Below, piece by piece: positions 1-8,151 of a stretch of 64,000 nt of DNA; positions within the stretch are counted from its first letter, which is position 1, and each line of letters starts with the position of its first letter. Origin of the DNA: Flavipsychrobacter stenotrophus (GTDB lineage: Bacteria > Bacteroidota > Bacteroidia > Chitinophagales > Chitinophagaceae); NCBI RefSeq assembly GCF_002954265.1, contig NZ_PPSL01000008.1, positions 62,001 through 126,000 on the forward strand, given 5' to 3'. A model generated the notes under the pieces. That model was given only the letters and a program-made list of their open reading frames with translations. It did no database searches and was not told where the DNA came from. Position numbers and translations under genes: made by a program.

Positions 1-43
1 GATTTTTATACTAATTATATATCAAGATGAGGGGTACCTTATA

Positions 44-142
44 CACTCTCCTCCTTTTGAAGGTGCCGGTAACGGCACGAGCGTAGCTCTGTACCCGACA
101 GTATCGGCTTTTTCAGCCGATGCTGTCGGGGGAGGTGGTTAT
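44..142. repeat. Intergenic hairpin repeat, copy A
   Basis: This element begins with a CCTCCTTTTGAAGG-type sequence and ends in GGGAGGTGGTTAT. Its core is a 16-bp hairpin: arms at 94-109 and 115-130, loop TTTTC, one G-T pair. A second copy at 11367-11442 has the same ends, loop and arm length but different arm bases, with pairing kept. It lies downstream of the minus-strand redox gene, so it might act as a terminator or be a dispersed element. Confidence 0.75.
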
Positions 143-240
143 CTGCGGATCAGGGCACTAAAAACTCTATCGCTTTCAATACAAAAATTGGGTAAGGTTT
201 GGCTTAGAGACGGCCGGACAGAGCCACAACAAATCCCTCC

Positions 241-1200
241 TTATTTCTTCAACCACTTTTCCATATATACCGGATCCAACTGGTAGTAGTTACTCTGAAA
301 TTCCGCCCTCCCATTATTGATCCAATAGATAGCTGGAGTGCCCTCACCCGCCATCAGCGTAAACTCATCATTATGCGGATAGTAAAGATGCGGAATGTCT
401 ATGGCGTGAGATTCATCAAAGAATTGCTTTTCTTGTTCCGGAGCGCCCGCCAACACCATATAAATGGGAAATTCAGGGTGCTTGCGGTGAATGATCTGTA
501 ACAAGTATGCCGCTTTCTTGCAGTGTGGACAATAGTAGCTGGCAAAGATCACAATATGCTTGCCATGCAGCAGGTCTACAGCAGGCTTGGGCGTAAAGCT
601 GTAAAGCGGACTTATATCTAGTGTTTTCTTATAAGGTACAGGTGCGTTGCTGGTGTCCAACGGATTGACAATAAAGCATATAGACATAGCCGCTACTATT
701 ACCGGCGGTAGCATTATGTCCTGGTACTTATACGGTTTCACTTTGTATATGAACATCAGTACCACCGTCATGACTATCATCACCACATTCTTTATTATAG
801 CATTAAGTGGCGACATAGACAATTTGTCCCCAAAACAGCCACAGTCGCCTGCATTGCCGTGTTTAATGATCACAAAGATCAGGTAAATGATAAAAAATAT
901 CAGAATACTGATTACAGCCTTGTAGGTGAATTTTTCAAGGTATATATGTAACAGCAGAAACAAACCCAGCATAAATTCCAGGCCTATCATTCCTCGTGCT
1001 AATATTCCTGCTACCAGCTGACTATCAAACCCCAGGTCTATAAATGTCCACTGGAAATTGTCGAAAGCATTATAGCTGTGTATCTTACTATAGCCTGAAA
1101 AAAAGAAAATGCCGGCCAGTAATATCAATAAGATAAGGCCGGTAATGCGTTTAGCAGAAAATCCTTTTTTCTCAACAGGTGGGTGAACTTCAATATCCAT
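241..1200 (-). CDS. MauE/DoxX-like membrane protein fused to a thioredoxin-like domain
   Basis: The protein is an inner-membrane redox protein. The N-terminal half has about four hydrophobic segments and a GDCGCFGD motif (Cys near 120 and 122) typical of the MauE/DoxX-like methylamine-utilisation family. After a fifth hydrophobic stretch near 165-185, the C-terminal domain carries CPHC (about 224-227) in a thioredoxin-like context, facing the periplasm by inference. Such fusions are thought to pass electrons to periplasmic thiol proteins, but the partner here is unknown. I chose the ATG at 1200. An in-frame TTG at 1221 would add seven residues, but the GGAG it overlaps looks like part of the ribosome site. 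The Cys-rich lipoprotein at 1285-1533 lies just upstream on the same strand and could be a substrate. Confidence 0.8.
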   Translation of the reverse strand: MDIEVHPPVEKKGFSAKRITGLILLILLAGIFFFSGYSKIHSYNAFDNFQWTFIDLGFDSQLVAGILARGMIGLEFMLGLFLLLHIYLEKFTYKAVISILIFFIIYLIFVIIKHGNAGDCGCFGDKLSMSPLNAIIKNVVMIVMTVVLMFIYKVKPYKYQDIMLPPVIVAAMSICFIVNPLDTSNAPVPYKKTLDISPLYSFTPKPAVDLLHGKHIVIFASYYCPHCKKAAYLLQIIHRKHPEFPIYMVLAGAPEQEKQFFDESHAIDIPHLYYPHNDEFTLMAGEGTPAIYWINNGRAEFQSNYYQLDPVYMEKWLKK

Positions 1201-1284
1201 AAATAGTAAATAACGCTCCAAAATTAGCGCATTAATGTCTATTGATAATGATAAAGGAACCTTAAAGAATAATTACAGATAACC

Positions 1285-1533
1285 CTAGTATAGGTAGCAG
1301 GTTTCTACGGCAGTGATGTTATTATTAACGGTGCTGTCCGATTCTTTTTCGCAGGTAGTTTTAGCGCCCGATTTCAGATCCTGTATCTCAAATTCCTTGC
1401 TGTTAGAGGCAGGAAGACCAGGGTAGCCGCTGTACTTAATGTCGCAATGACAAATGTATTTCTTAACACATGAGGTATAAGACATCATGCTGGTAAATGC
1501 TATTGCTAAAAGTATAGTCGGGCGTAGTTTCAT
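1285..1533 (-). CDS. Small Cys-containing lipoprotein, unknown function
   Basis: This is an 82-residue protein with a Lys/Arg start, a hydrophobic stretch and a lipobox ending in YTSC (Cys near 22), so the mature lipoprotein is about 60 residues. The mature part contains further cysteines (ICHC, TTCEK, ETCYLY) that could form disulfides. I do not recognise a family. It lies 84 bases upstream of the MauE-thioredoxin gene on the same strand. Co-transcription, and a role as a redox partner, is inference only. The ATG start is supported by the signal sequence directly after it. Confidence 0.6.
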   Translation of the reverse strand: MKLRPTILLAIAFTSMMSYTSCVKKYICHCDIKYSGYPGLPASNSKEFEIQDLKSGAKTTCEKESDSTVNNNITAVETCYLY

Positions 1534-1687
1534 TGTTTACAAAAGTATTTTGCTGTTGCAAGATAATAATTCAAAAGTAAAAACACAAACTTGTTTTAAT
1601 CCGGCAATTTGACAATGAGACAATTAGCCAATGTGTGTCGCGCAAAGAGTTCTCCTTGTATACGATTAACATACAGCCACATAATAG

Positions 1688-1724
1688 CTTTTTACTTTTA
1701 ACTTTTTACTTTTTACTTTTTATT
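1688..1724. repeat. T-rich simple repeat (CTTTTTA-type units)
   Basis: Degenerate tandem units of CTTTTTA/ACTTTT overlap the 3' end of the methyltransferase gene. They look like slippage-prone low-complexity sequence. No function can be read from them. Confidence 0.5.
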
Positions 1725-2564
1725 CTCGCACATAACAAGGTAGTAACCCCATTTCTGTTTCAGATATGCCTTTTTCTGCGCCAGGCCGGTTTTGTAGTGG
1801 ATCTTAGAAAAATGACTGGCATTGTAGATCATATTATAAGCCTTGGTGCCTATCGCACCAGCCAGACTGGCAATGTACATGCGGTTCACAGACTTTACCA
1901 CTTCCTTACTCACATCCCTTATCTTGCTCACCTCAAAAGAATTGCGGGAGGTTACCTCGTGCAGTTCAGAAATAGATAGAATGTCAGACATAGCCCAACC
2001 ATTCAGCATGGTCAGCATATCCTGCTCACCGGTAATGTCGTATGGCTGAGGTTTGAAGATATCTGCAAACAGTATTTTTCCACCCGGTTTTATAATGCGC
2101 TTCATTTCCCTGAAGAAATCATCCTTATTGGTGGCTGTCTGCATACTCTCTATGCACCAGGCAAAGTCGAATGTATTATCTGCAAAGTTAGTTTTGGTAT
2201 AGTCTTGTTGTGAAAAAGTTACTTTATCACCTACGCCCTTGCTATTGGCGAGTTCCGTTGCGGTCTTTACTTGTTTCTCACTAAGTGTAATACCTTTTAC
2301 CGTACAACCAAGATTTTTTGCCAGGTATATACTCGATCCGCCTATACCACAGCCACCATCAAGAACTACGTCGGTAGATTTAATACCACCCATGTTCATC
2401 AACAGGTAATTGGAATTAAGGACGGCTTCCGCCAGGTTTTTGGTATTTTCATCCCATATGCCATAGTGCAGCCCCATACCTTCTTCCAGTTTCCAGTGCA
2501 TACGGTAGTGCACCTCCGTCTGGTCGTAGTAATTCTCAATATCCTTGTTGGTAAATAACTTCAT
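1713..2564 (-). CDS. SAM-dependent methyltransferase, class I (UbiE / CFA-synthase-like)
   Basis: A 283-residue Rossmann-fold methyltransferase. The SAM-binding motif I is VLDGGCGIGG (residues 67-76). The acidic end of the second strand is replaced by KGITLSEKQ, a form seen in the cyclopropane-synthase, phosphoethanolamine and tocopherol methyltransferase group. Later motifs are FDFAWCIESM (motif II) and IIKPGGKILFADIF (motif III). The N-terminal YYDQTEVHYRMHW segment also fits that group. The substrate cannot be read and could be a small molecule, lipid or quinone. I chose the ATG at 2564 over a TTG 33 bases upstream. The gene is divergent from carA. The C-terminus overlaps a T-rich repeat. 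Confidence 0.8.
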   Translation of the reverse strand: MKLFTNKDIENYYDQTEVHYRMHWKLEEGMGLHYGIWDENTKNLAEAVLNSNYLLMNMGGIKSTDVVLDGGCGIGGSSIYLAKNLGCTVKGITLSEKQVKTATELANSKGVGDKVTFSQQDYTKTNFADNTFDFAWCIESMQTATNKDDFFREMKRIIKPGGKILFADIFKPQPYDITGEQDMLTMLNGWAMSDILSISELHEVTSRNSFEVSKIRDVSKEVVKSVNRMYIASLAGAIGTKAYNMIYNASHFSKIHYKTGLAQKKAYLKQKWGYYLVMCENKK

Positions 2565-2716
2565 CTCAATGGCCGCTTTAAAGTACAAATGTAACAATTA
2601 TATCGCTTTATGTAGGTTGACTGCAATCGTTCTGTCGTTTTAAACATTCCATCTTGCGGTATGCATGTTTGCATGAACCACTTACAAATTCAATTATCAA
2701 AAATGAGAAATAAGCA

Positions 2717-2747
2717 TTGAGCGGTAAAATCAATTTTGTTACATTTG
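2717..2747 (+). promoter_or_regulatory. Bacteroidota-type promoter of carA
   Basis: TTG (2717-2719) is followed after 20 bases by TACATTTG (2740-2747), an exact TAnnTTTG -7 box. Transcription would start near 2753, 10-15 bases before the ATG at 2766. This excludes the in-frame TTG at 2736 as a start codon, since it lies inside the promoter. Confidence 0.75.
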
Positions 2748-2765
2748 CACAATTTGTTTTTTTAC

Positions 2766-3875
2766 ATGGCTTCTACACAAAATACTCCCGCCTGGTTATT
2801 ATTAAAGGACGGTACAATATTTAAAGGCATATCCTTTGGCGCCAAAGGCACTACTGGTGGCGAAATTTGTTTTAATACTGGCATGACCGGCTATCAGGAG
2901 GTATTCACAGATCCTTCATATACTGGGCAGGTATTGATAATGAATAATGCTTATGTGGGTAATTACGGAGTGAAGAACGAAGATGTGGAGAGTGATTCTG
3001 TAAAGATCAGCGGCCTTATTTGTAAGAATATTTCCGATCGTTTTTCGCGTATGAACGCGAACGACAACCTTGAAAATTACCTTGTTAATAATAACATAGT
3101 TGCCATTCACGATGTCGATACCCGCGCACTCGTGCAGCATATTCGAAGCAAGGGCGCTATGAATTGCATCATCAGCACTGAGTTTTCTGATGAAGCTGCT
3201 TTGAAAGAAGCATTGGCCAAAGTGCCCGATATGGATGGACTAGAGCTTTCATCGGAAATATCTACAAAAGAACCGTACACTGCAGGTTCACCAGATGCTG
3301 CCATTCGTATTGCTGTTATGGACTTCGGTGTAAAGAAGCACATAATACAATGCATGGTCGACAGAGGTGCATACATAAAAGTATTCCCTGCAAAGACTGG
3401 TATTGATGAACTGAAGAAGTTTGAAGCCCATGGTTACTTCATATCTAATGGTCCCGGCGATCCTGCTTCTATGGACTATGCGGTGAAAACAGTAAAGGAT
3501 ATATTGGCTACCAATAAACCATTCTTTGGTATCTGTCTAGGTCACCAGTTATTGGCTCGTGCTAATGACATCCCTACGTTCAAGATGCACCATGGTCATC
3601 GCGGCTTAAACCATCCGGTAAAGAACATCATTACAGGCAAGAGCGAGATCACTACCCAAAACCATGGTTTTGGCGTAGATCCTGAAGCCGTGAAGAACAG
3701 CGATAAGGTAGAAGTAACGCACGTAAACCTTAATGACGGTTCTATTGAAGGTATCCGCATGAAGGGTAGGGCAGCGTTTTCCGTACAATATCACCCTGAA
3801 TCAACACCGGGTCCATTCGATAGCCGCTACCTGTTTGATGACTTTATAGGCAATATCAAAAAAGAGATGCTTTAA
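2766..3875 (+). CDS. carA: Carbamoyl-phosphate synthase small (glutaminase) subunit
   Basis: CarA hydrolyses glutamine and passes ammonia to CarB to make carbamoyl phosphate for arginine and pyrimidine synthesis in the cytoplasm. The 369 residues match the usual length of about 380. The N-terminal CPSase small-chain domain has TGMTGYQEV and DVDTRALVQHIR. The C-terminal class I amidotransferase domain has GICLGHQ, with the nucleophile Cys near 257, and YHPES, with His near 343 and Glu near 345. The start is fixed by the promoter at 2717-2747. CarB is not next to it: a small lipoprotein gene and threonine dehydrogenase follow on the same strand. Confidence 0.97.
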   Translation: MASTQNTPAWLLLKDGTIFKGISFGAKGTTGGEICFNTGMTGYQEVFTDPSYTGQVLIMNNAYVGNYGVKNEDVESDSVKISGLICKNISDRFSRMNANDNLENYLVNNNIVAIHDVDTRALVQHIRSKGAMNCIISTEFSDEAALKEALAKVPDMDGLELSSEISTKEPYTAGSPDAAIRIAVMDFGVKKHIIQCMVDRGAYIKVFPAKTGIDELKKFEAHGYFISNGPGDPASMDYAVKTVKDILATNKPFFGICLGHQLLARANDIPTFKMHHGHRGLNHPVKNIITGKSEITTQNHGFGVDPEAVKNSDKVEVTHVNLNDGSIEGIRMKGRAAFSVQYHPESTPGPFDSRYLFDDFIGNIKKEML

Positions 3876-3888
3876 ACCACACTTACTT

Positions 3889-4212
3889 ATGATAAAGTGT
3901 GCAGTTATTATTTTCTGTCTATTAGCTGTCGGATGTAATACATCTCATCGTATGTACACAATTTCCGGAAAGCGAATTTATTATAGAGAAGTAAAAAAGA
4001 GAATAAAACCAGTTGTTGATAGCGCATATTTACATGAATGGGGTGTGAAAAGATGGCAGATTACATGCTATAAATATAATATTTTTGATGGAGTGATATC
4101 GGTAGAAACAGAAAATAATAAAAAAAAGTATAATAAAATATCAATTAAATTGGATTCTAACTACAATGTATTGAAAACAACGATGTGGTATGATTTTCCA
4201 CCTGTATATTAG
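3889..4212 (+). CDS. Small lipoprotein, unknown function
   Basis: This is a 107-residue protein with a short hydrophobic signal and a lipobox ending LAVGC (Cys near 16). The mature part is basic and rich in Tyr and Lys, and I recognise no domain. The gene starts 13 bases after carA, so it may be read from the carA transcript. It is much richer in A and T than carA or the dehydrogenase that follows, which suggests a recent arrival or weak selection. It could be an orphan gene limited to close relatives. Confidence 0.6.
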   Translation: MIKCAVIIFCLLAVGCNTSHRMYTISGKRIYYREVKKRIKPVVDSAYLHEWGVKRWQITCYKYNIFDGVISVETENNKKKYNKISIKLDSNYNVLKTTMWYDFPPVY

Positions 4213-4288
4213 ATAAGTTTTATTGGCAATGAGTATTATACTCCGAAAGCAACTTTATACTAAATAAGCAACTAACTACACAACAAAA

Positions 4289-5242
4289 ATGAAGCAGGAA
4301 AAGGTACTCATCATAGGTTCGGGTGGACAAATAGGCGTGGAACTGGCAATGGCCTTACGCAAGGTATATGGCACTGATAATGTTATAGCCAGCGATCTTC
4401 GCGAAGCGCACCCCTTACTGAAAGATGCAGGGCCTTATGTGATACTGGATGCAATGGATGGTAAAGCCATTCATGAATTAGTGAAGAAAGAAGGTATTAC
4501 ACAGATCTACCTGCTGGCAGCTATGCTCTCTGCAACGGGAGAAAAAGCGCCTATGAAGGCATGGGATGTGAATATGAACAGCCTGCTGCAGGTACTGGAA
4601 ATAGGTGTACAGGAAAAGCTGACCAAGATTTACTGGCCAAGTTCTATAGCTGTTTTTGGTCCTACCACACCCACGTTAAACACTCCTCAGCAAACAATAG
4701 TAGAACCACGTACAGTATACGGCATCAGTAAGTACACCGGTGAACTGTGGTGCCAGTATTACAACCAGCGTTGGGGACTTGATGTGCGTAGCATCCGTTA
4801 CCCTGGCCTAATTAGCTGGAAGTCTGAACCCGGTGGTGGCACAACAGATTATGCGGTGGAGATCTATCACGAAGCACTAAAGAATAAGAAATACACAAGT
4901 TTCTTGTCGGAAAACACCTACCTGCCCATGATGTATATGGACGACGCTATTCGCGCCACCATAGAACTGATGGAAGCACCGGTAGAAATGATGAAGACAA
5001 GAATGTCTTACAATCTGTCGGCAATGAGTTTCTCCCCTAAAGAAATTGCCGCAGCCATACAAAAGCACATCCCCGATTTTACAATAGACTATAAACCCGA
5101 TTTCCGCCAGGCAATAGCCGACGGATGGCCTAAGAGCATAGACGATTCTGTAGCCCGCTCAGACTGGGGCTGGAGAAACAATTTCGACCTCGACAGCATG
5201 ACAGCAGATATGCTGATGCACCTAAGAGAAAAAATGGGATAA
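4289..5242 (+). CDS. tdh: L-threonine 3-dehydrogenase, short-chain (SDR) type
   Basis: The enzyme oxidises L-threonine to 2-amino-3-ketobutyrate with NAD+, the first step of threonine breakdown to glycine and acetyl-CoA. At 317 residues it has an N-terminal NAD-binding glycine motif GSGGQIG (about 10-16) and the catalytic YGISK (Tyr near 144, Lys near 148). It also has the stretches SSIAVFGPTTP, RYPGLISW and PGGGTTDYAV, which I recognise from the SDR-type threonine dehydrogenase of flavobacteria. It is not related to the zinc-dependent Tdh of E. coli. No ketobutyrate CoA ligase gene (kbl) is next to it. A perfect terminator hairpin follows 32 bases after the stop. Confidence 0.9.
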   Translation: MKQEKVLIIGSGGQIGVELAMALRKVYGTDNVIASDLREAHPLLKDAGPYVILDAMDGKAIHELVKKEGITQIYLLAAMLSATGEKAPMKAWDVNMNSLLQVLEIGVQEKLTKIYWPSSIAVFGPTTPTLNTPQQTIVEPRTVYGISKYTGELWCQYYNQRWGLDVRSIRYPGLISWKSEPGGGTTDYAVEIYHEALKNKKYTSFLSENTYLPMMYMDDAIRATIELMEAPVEMMKTRMSYNLSAMSFSPKEIAAAIQKHIPDFTIDYKPDFRQAIADGWPKSIDDSVARSDWGWRNNFDLDSMTADMLMHLREKMG

Positions 5243-5273
5243 TGGGTTAATGGAAAATAATATTTTTGATGAT

Positions 5274-5300
5274 AATAAAGCCGCATTTTGCGGCTTTATT
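5274..5300 (+). terminator. Rho-independent terminator after tdh
   Basis: Perfect 11-bp stem AATAAAGCCGC / GCGGCTTTATT with loop ATTTT, A-rich before and T-rich after. It ends the carA-lipoprotein-tdh stretch. Confidence 0.8.
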
Positions 5301-5466
5301 CATTTTCGCCGGCTGTCGGTCTGACCGACGGCACATCGAGGCGTATCGTCTTTGTGTATTATTCGGAAGTTTCTCTTTTTTGCTAATATCAGTTAGACTA
5401 CAAAATATGGTATTCAAAACATGTCATTGCACCGTTAGGGCAATGTCATTGACCTTATGGTTTTTA

Positions 5467-5590
5467 ATACTCTAAATGTATTGCCCTGAAAGGGCAAACT
5501 CAATAGCGTGGGGCGTTAGCCCTACGTAGAAAACACCCCAATGACGAAGCCCTGTAAGGGCGCACTCCTGTGACTGCGGCATTAGAGTAT
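5467..5590. repeat. Intergenic repeat unit with terminal inverted repeats and GCCC/GGGC hairpins
   Basis: An 8-bp inverted pair, ATACTCTA (5467-5474) and TAGAGTAT (5583-5590), bounds a block of short hairpins: TTGCCCT-GAA-AGGGCAA (5481-5497), a GGGGC/GCCCT pair near 5511-5523, and GCCCT-GTA-AGGGC (5549-5561). Repeats with 'ccctgaaagggc' units are familiar from intergenic regions of Bacteroidota genomes. The rest of the gap between tdh and the next gene (5301-5466) holds no convincing gene. It contains a duplicated TGTCATTG near 5420-5452. Confidence 0.55.
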
Positions 5591-5607
5591 GGCAAAGTTC
5601 CTGATCT

Positions 5608-6291
5608 CTATCGTTGAATCATTTTTGCGGGTTGCATCGGATTTACGTCTGGCTGCATATCTACTCGTTGTCTCCAAAGCTTATGTGCCAGAGCCTGGGC
5701 TTCTTTAACAGACGCATGCTTGTTGCTTATTTTCTTAAAAATCATGTTACTGCGCGGTTGTAATATTTTGTCGGCATCCTGCTCAAGCCTCTCTTTTACC
5801 TGCGCTGAACTCGTAAGAACATGTAAAGTAGTATCGAAAAGCGGTGTGAGTATAGCCTCTTTATGAGCTTTATCTATCTTTATTTTTACAAAAAAATAGG
5901 CGCTTTTCGGTTCTCTATGATGAAGGGTTTTTCTTGGAACTGCACATATATTAGCAAACATTCCTTTACTTGTTTTAGACATAAAAGCCATAAACAGGGG
6001 TATTGCCATCTTCCGCTCCCCAATTTCAGTTAAATAATAGAGGTATACCTTATTATGCTCTTCTAAAACATAGCCACTGTCTTTTTTGTCGATCTCCGGG
6101 AATGGCTTGTAAACTTCATCAAAGGTCTGAACTAAGTAAAACTCATGCTGATCCGTTTCCCATAAACCTAATAAGTTAGTATCAACTTTTATCTGTGGTT
6201 TTTCATCTATTGTGTGAAACGAGATGGAGTCGCATCCGGTTAAAATAGTGCCGGTAATTATGAACAGGAGGAAAGAGAGATGTCTTTTCAA
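5608..6291 (-). CDS. Lipoprotein, unknown function
   Basis: A 227-residue protein with a basic N-terminus (MKRHLS), a hydrophobic core and the lipobox LTGC (Cys near 20), so it is probably an outer-membrane or periplasmic lipoprotein. The mature part begins with a LGLWETDQHEFYLV segment, reminiscent of small beta-rich lipocalin-like or copper-resistance-type lipoproteins, but I cannot assign a family. The C-terminal 60 residues are basic and helical. It is a single gene, divergent from the M28 peptidase at 6478 and facing the repeat block at 5467-5590. Confidence 0.65.
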   Translation of the reverse strand: MKRHLSFLLFIITGTILTGCDSISFHTIDEKPQIKVDTNLLGLWETDQHEFYLVQTFDEVYKPFPEIDKKDSGYVLEEHNKVYLYYLTEIGERKMAIPLFMAFMSKTSKGMFANICAVPRKTLHHREPKSAYFFVKIKIDKAHKEAILTPLFDTTLHVLTSSAQVKERLEQDADKILQPRSNMIFKKISNKHASVKEAQALAHKLWRQRVDMQPDVNPMQPAKMIQR

Positions 6292-6477
6292 AGTAGGTAT
6301 TTTAGTAATTAAAAGTAAGTGAATAGTGGCTAATGTCGTATGAGTTCACATTCAAAAGGTATACACCAACCGGGACATGCCCGAAGGCTTTAACAATTTA
6401 TCTAGTCAACGTAATTCTACAACCAAATTAAAATTTCTCTCCCTTTTTTCCTATTTTGCTGACTACAAAAAATCTTA

Positions 6478-8034
6478 ATGAAATATACAATTATACTTCT
6501 GGCAGTCGCGGCTTCAATTCTGTCTTTTAAAGGTGATCACTCTGAAAGGGTTGATATTCATACGGTAATGCAGATAAAAAATGAAGGATTCAACAACTCC
6601 AAGGTGTTGGGTACTTTGTTTGAGCTGACCGACGTTAACGGCCCGAGGCTCACCGGCTCGGCAGGTATGAAAAGCGCGGAAGTATGGGCAAAGAATAAGC
6701 TAACAGAATGGGGACTGGCTAATGCCGCAATAGAGCCATGGGGAGGCTTTGGCAAAGGCTGGGAGATCAATAAGAACTATGTGGCCATGACCGCACCTTA
6801 CTATCAGGCTTTGATTGCCTGCCCTAAAGCCTGGACACCCGGTACCAATGGATTGGTAAGTGGTAACGCTGTATTGGTAAAAATAGACAGTGTGCAGGAT
6901 ATGGCTAAATATGCCGGGCAACTACGTGGCAAGATAGTGGTAATGGGCGGCATGAGTACCGAGGTAAAACCAAATTTCACTGCGGATGCCAAGCGTTATA
7001 CAGACGAAGAGTTATCTAAAATGCTCGATTGGCATAATGAAGAGAGTGCTACAAATCTTAGTCAGAAACCTAAAGCGTCGGCACCGGCAGGCAGGCCGGG
7101 AGGCAATCTCAGAAAAATGGTCGACTCGTTTTTGTATGCCGAAGGTGCTACTGCGGTGCTGAGTGGCGGTCGTGGTACAATGGGTACTTTATTTACCAGC
7201 AATGGCGCATCACGCGCCTGGGATGCCAAACCGGTATTGCCTGAAATGGAAATGGGTAGTGAACACCTGGCCCGTTTAATAAGGTTGCTGGAAGTGAACA
7301 AAGAAGTAAAGATAGAAATGGATACCCGCACCACCTTCCAGACTGTTGATAGTATTGAGAACAACGTTATAGCCGAAATCCCAGGCACAGATAAAAAACT
7401 AAAGTCTGAGCTGGTCATCATTGGCGCACATATGGATAGCTGGCATGCATCTACCGGTACTACAGATAATGCTACAGGTGTAGTGGTAATGATGGAAGCA
7501 ATGAGAATTTTGAAAGCCATTGATATCAAGCCACGCCGCACCATTCGTATTGTGCTGTGGAGTGGGGAAGAGCAGGGGTTATTGGGTTCTCGTGCTTATG
7601 TAAAAAATCACTTTGCAGACAGGCTTACTATGGAGTTAAAAGATGACCACAAAAAGGTATCTGCTTATTACAACCTCGATAATGGTGCAGGTAAGATCCG
7701 GGGTATTCACCTGCAGAGCAATGATGAGGTGAGAAATATCTTTGAATCGTGGATGGAGCCGTTTAAAGATCTGGGAGTTACCACTGCTACTATCAGAACT
7801 ACCGGTTCTACCGATCATATTTCTTTCGATGAAGTGGGTATACCCGGCTTCCAGTTCATTCAGGATCCATTGGAATATGGTAGCCGCACGCACCACACCA
7901 ATATGGATTCTTATGATCGTATCAACGGTAATGACCTTATGCAGGCATCTATAATAGTAGCATCATTTGTGTATAATACTGCCATGCGCGATGAAATGAT
8001 ACCGCGTAAATCACTACCCGTTATCAAAAAATAG
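6478..8034 (+). CDS. Secreted M28-family zinc aminopeptidase / carboxypeptidase
   Basis: A 518-residue exopeptidase with an N-terminal signal peptide (about 1-18). A PA-like insert follows (about 120-250), then the M28 catalytic core. Zinc ligands and active-site residues are visible: GAHMDSW (His near 318, Asp near 320), TTDNATG (bridging Asp), SGEEQGLLGS (Glu near 364 and 365), YNLDNGAG, and the late STDHISF/THHTNMDS histidines. Members cleave N-terminal amino acids or dipeptides from peptides in the periplasm or outside the cell. There is no T9SS sorting domain, so export is probably only by Sec to the periplasm. It is a single gene. Confidence 0.9.
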   Translation: MKYTIILLAVAASILSFKGDHSERVDIHTVMQIKNEGFNNSKVLGTLFELTDVNGPRLTGSAGMKSAEVWAKNKLTEWGLANAAIEPWGGFGKGWEINKNYVAMTAPYYQALIACPKAWTPGTNGLVSGNAVLVKIDSVQDMAKYAGQLRGKIVVMGGMSTEVKPNFTADAKRYTDEELSKMLDWHNEESATNLSQKPKASAPAGRPGGNLRKMVDSFLYAEGATAVLSGGRGTMGTLFTSNGASRAWDAKPVLPEMEMGSEHLARLIRLLEVNKEVKIEMDTRTTFQTVDSIENNVIAEIPGTDKKLKSELVIIGAHMDSWHASTGTTDNATGVVVMMEAMRILKAIDIKPRRTIRIVLWSGEEQGLLGSRAYVKNHFADRLTMELKDDHKKVSAYYNLDNGAGKIRGIHLQSNDEVRNIFESWMEPFKDLGVTTATIRTTGSTDHISFDEVGIPGFQFIQDPLEYGSRTHHTNMDSYDRINGNDLMQASIIVASFVYNTAMRDEMIPRKSLPVIKK

Positions 8035-8111
8035 TATGGCTAAAATGTTGGCAATTAGTTTTGTTTAGTTTTTTATTGAAAAAATTAAACAATAGTTTGT
8101 TAGTATAATTG

Positions 8112-8119
8112 TATGTTTG
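8112..8119 (+). promoter_or_regulatory. Probable -7 box of oxyR
   Basis: TATGTTTG is an exact TAnnTTTG match, 33 bases before the oxyR ATG. No clean TTG sits at the usual -33 distance. Weak -33 boxes are common at activator-controlled promoters, so autoregulation is possible. Confidence 0.45.
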
Positions 8120-8151
8120 TATCCTGATTCACGATAACATCACACTTCCAT

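Noticed and set aside
647-886. Plus-strand frame inside the redox membrane gene, and similar short antisense frames across the core genes
   Set aside because: Antisense shadows of well-supported genes.
5266-5475. 69-codon plus-strand frame after tdh
   Set aside because: It begins inside the terminator hairpin and runs into the repeat region, with no recognisable domain.
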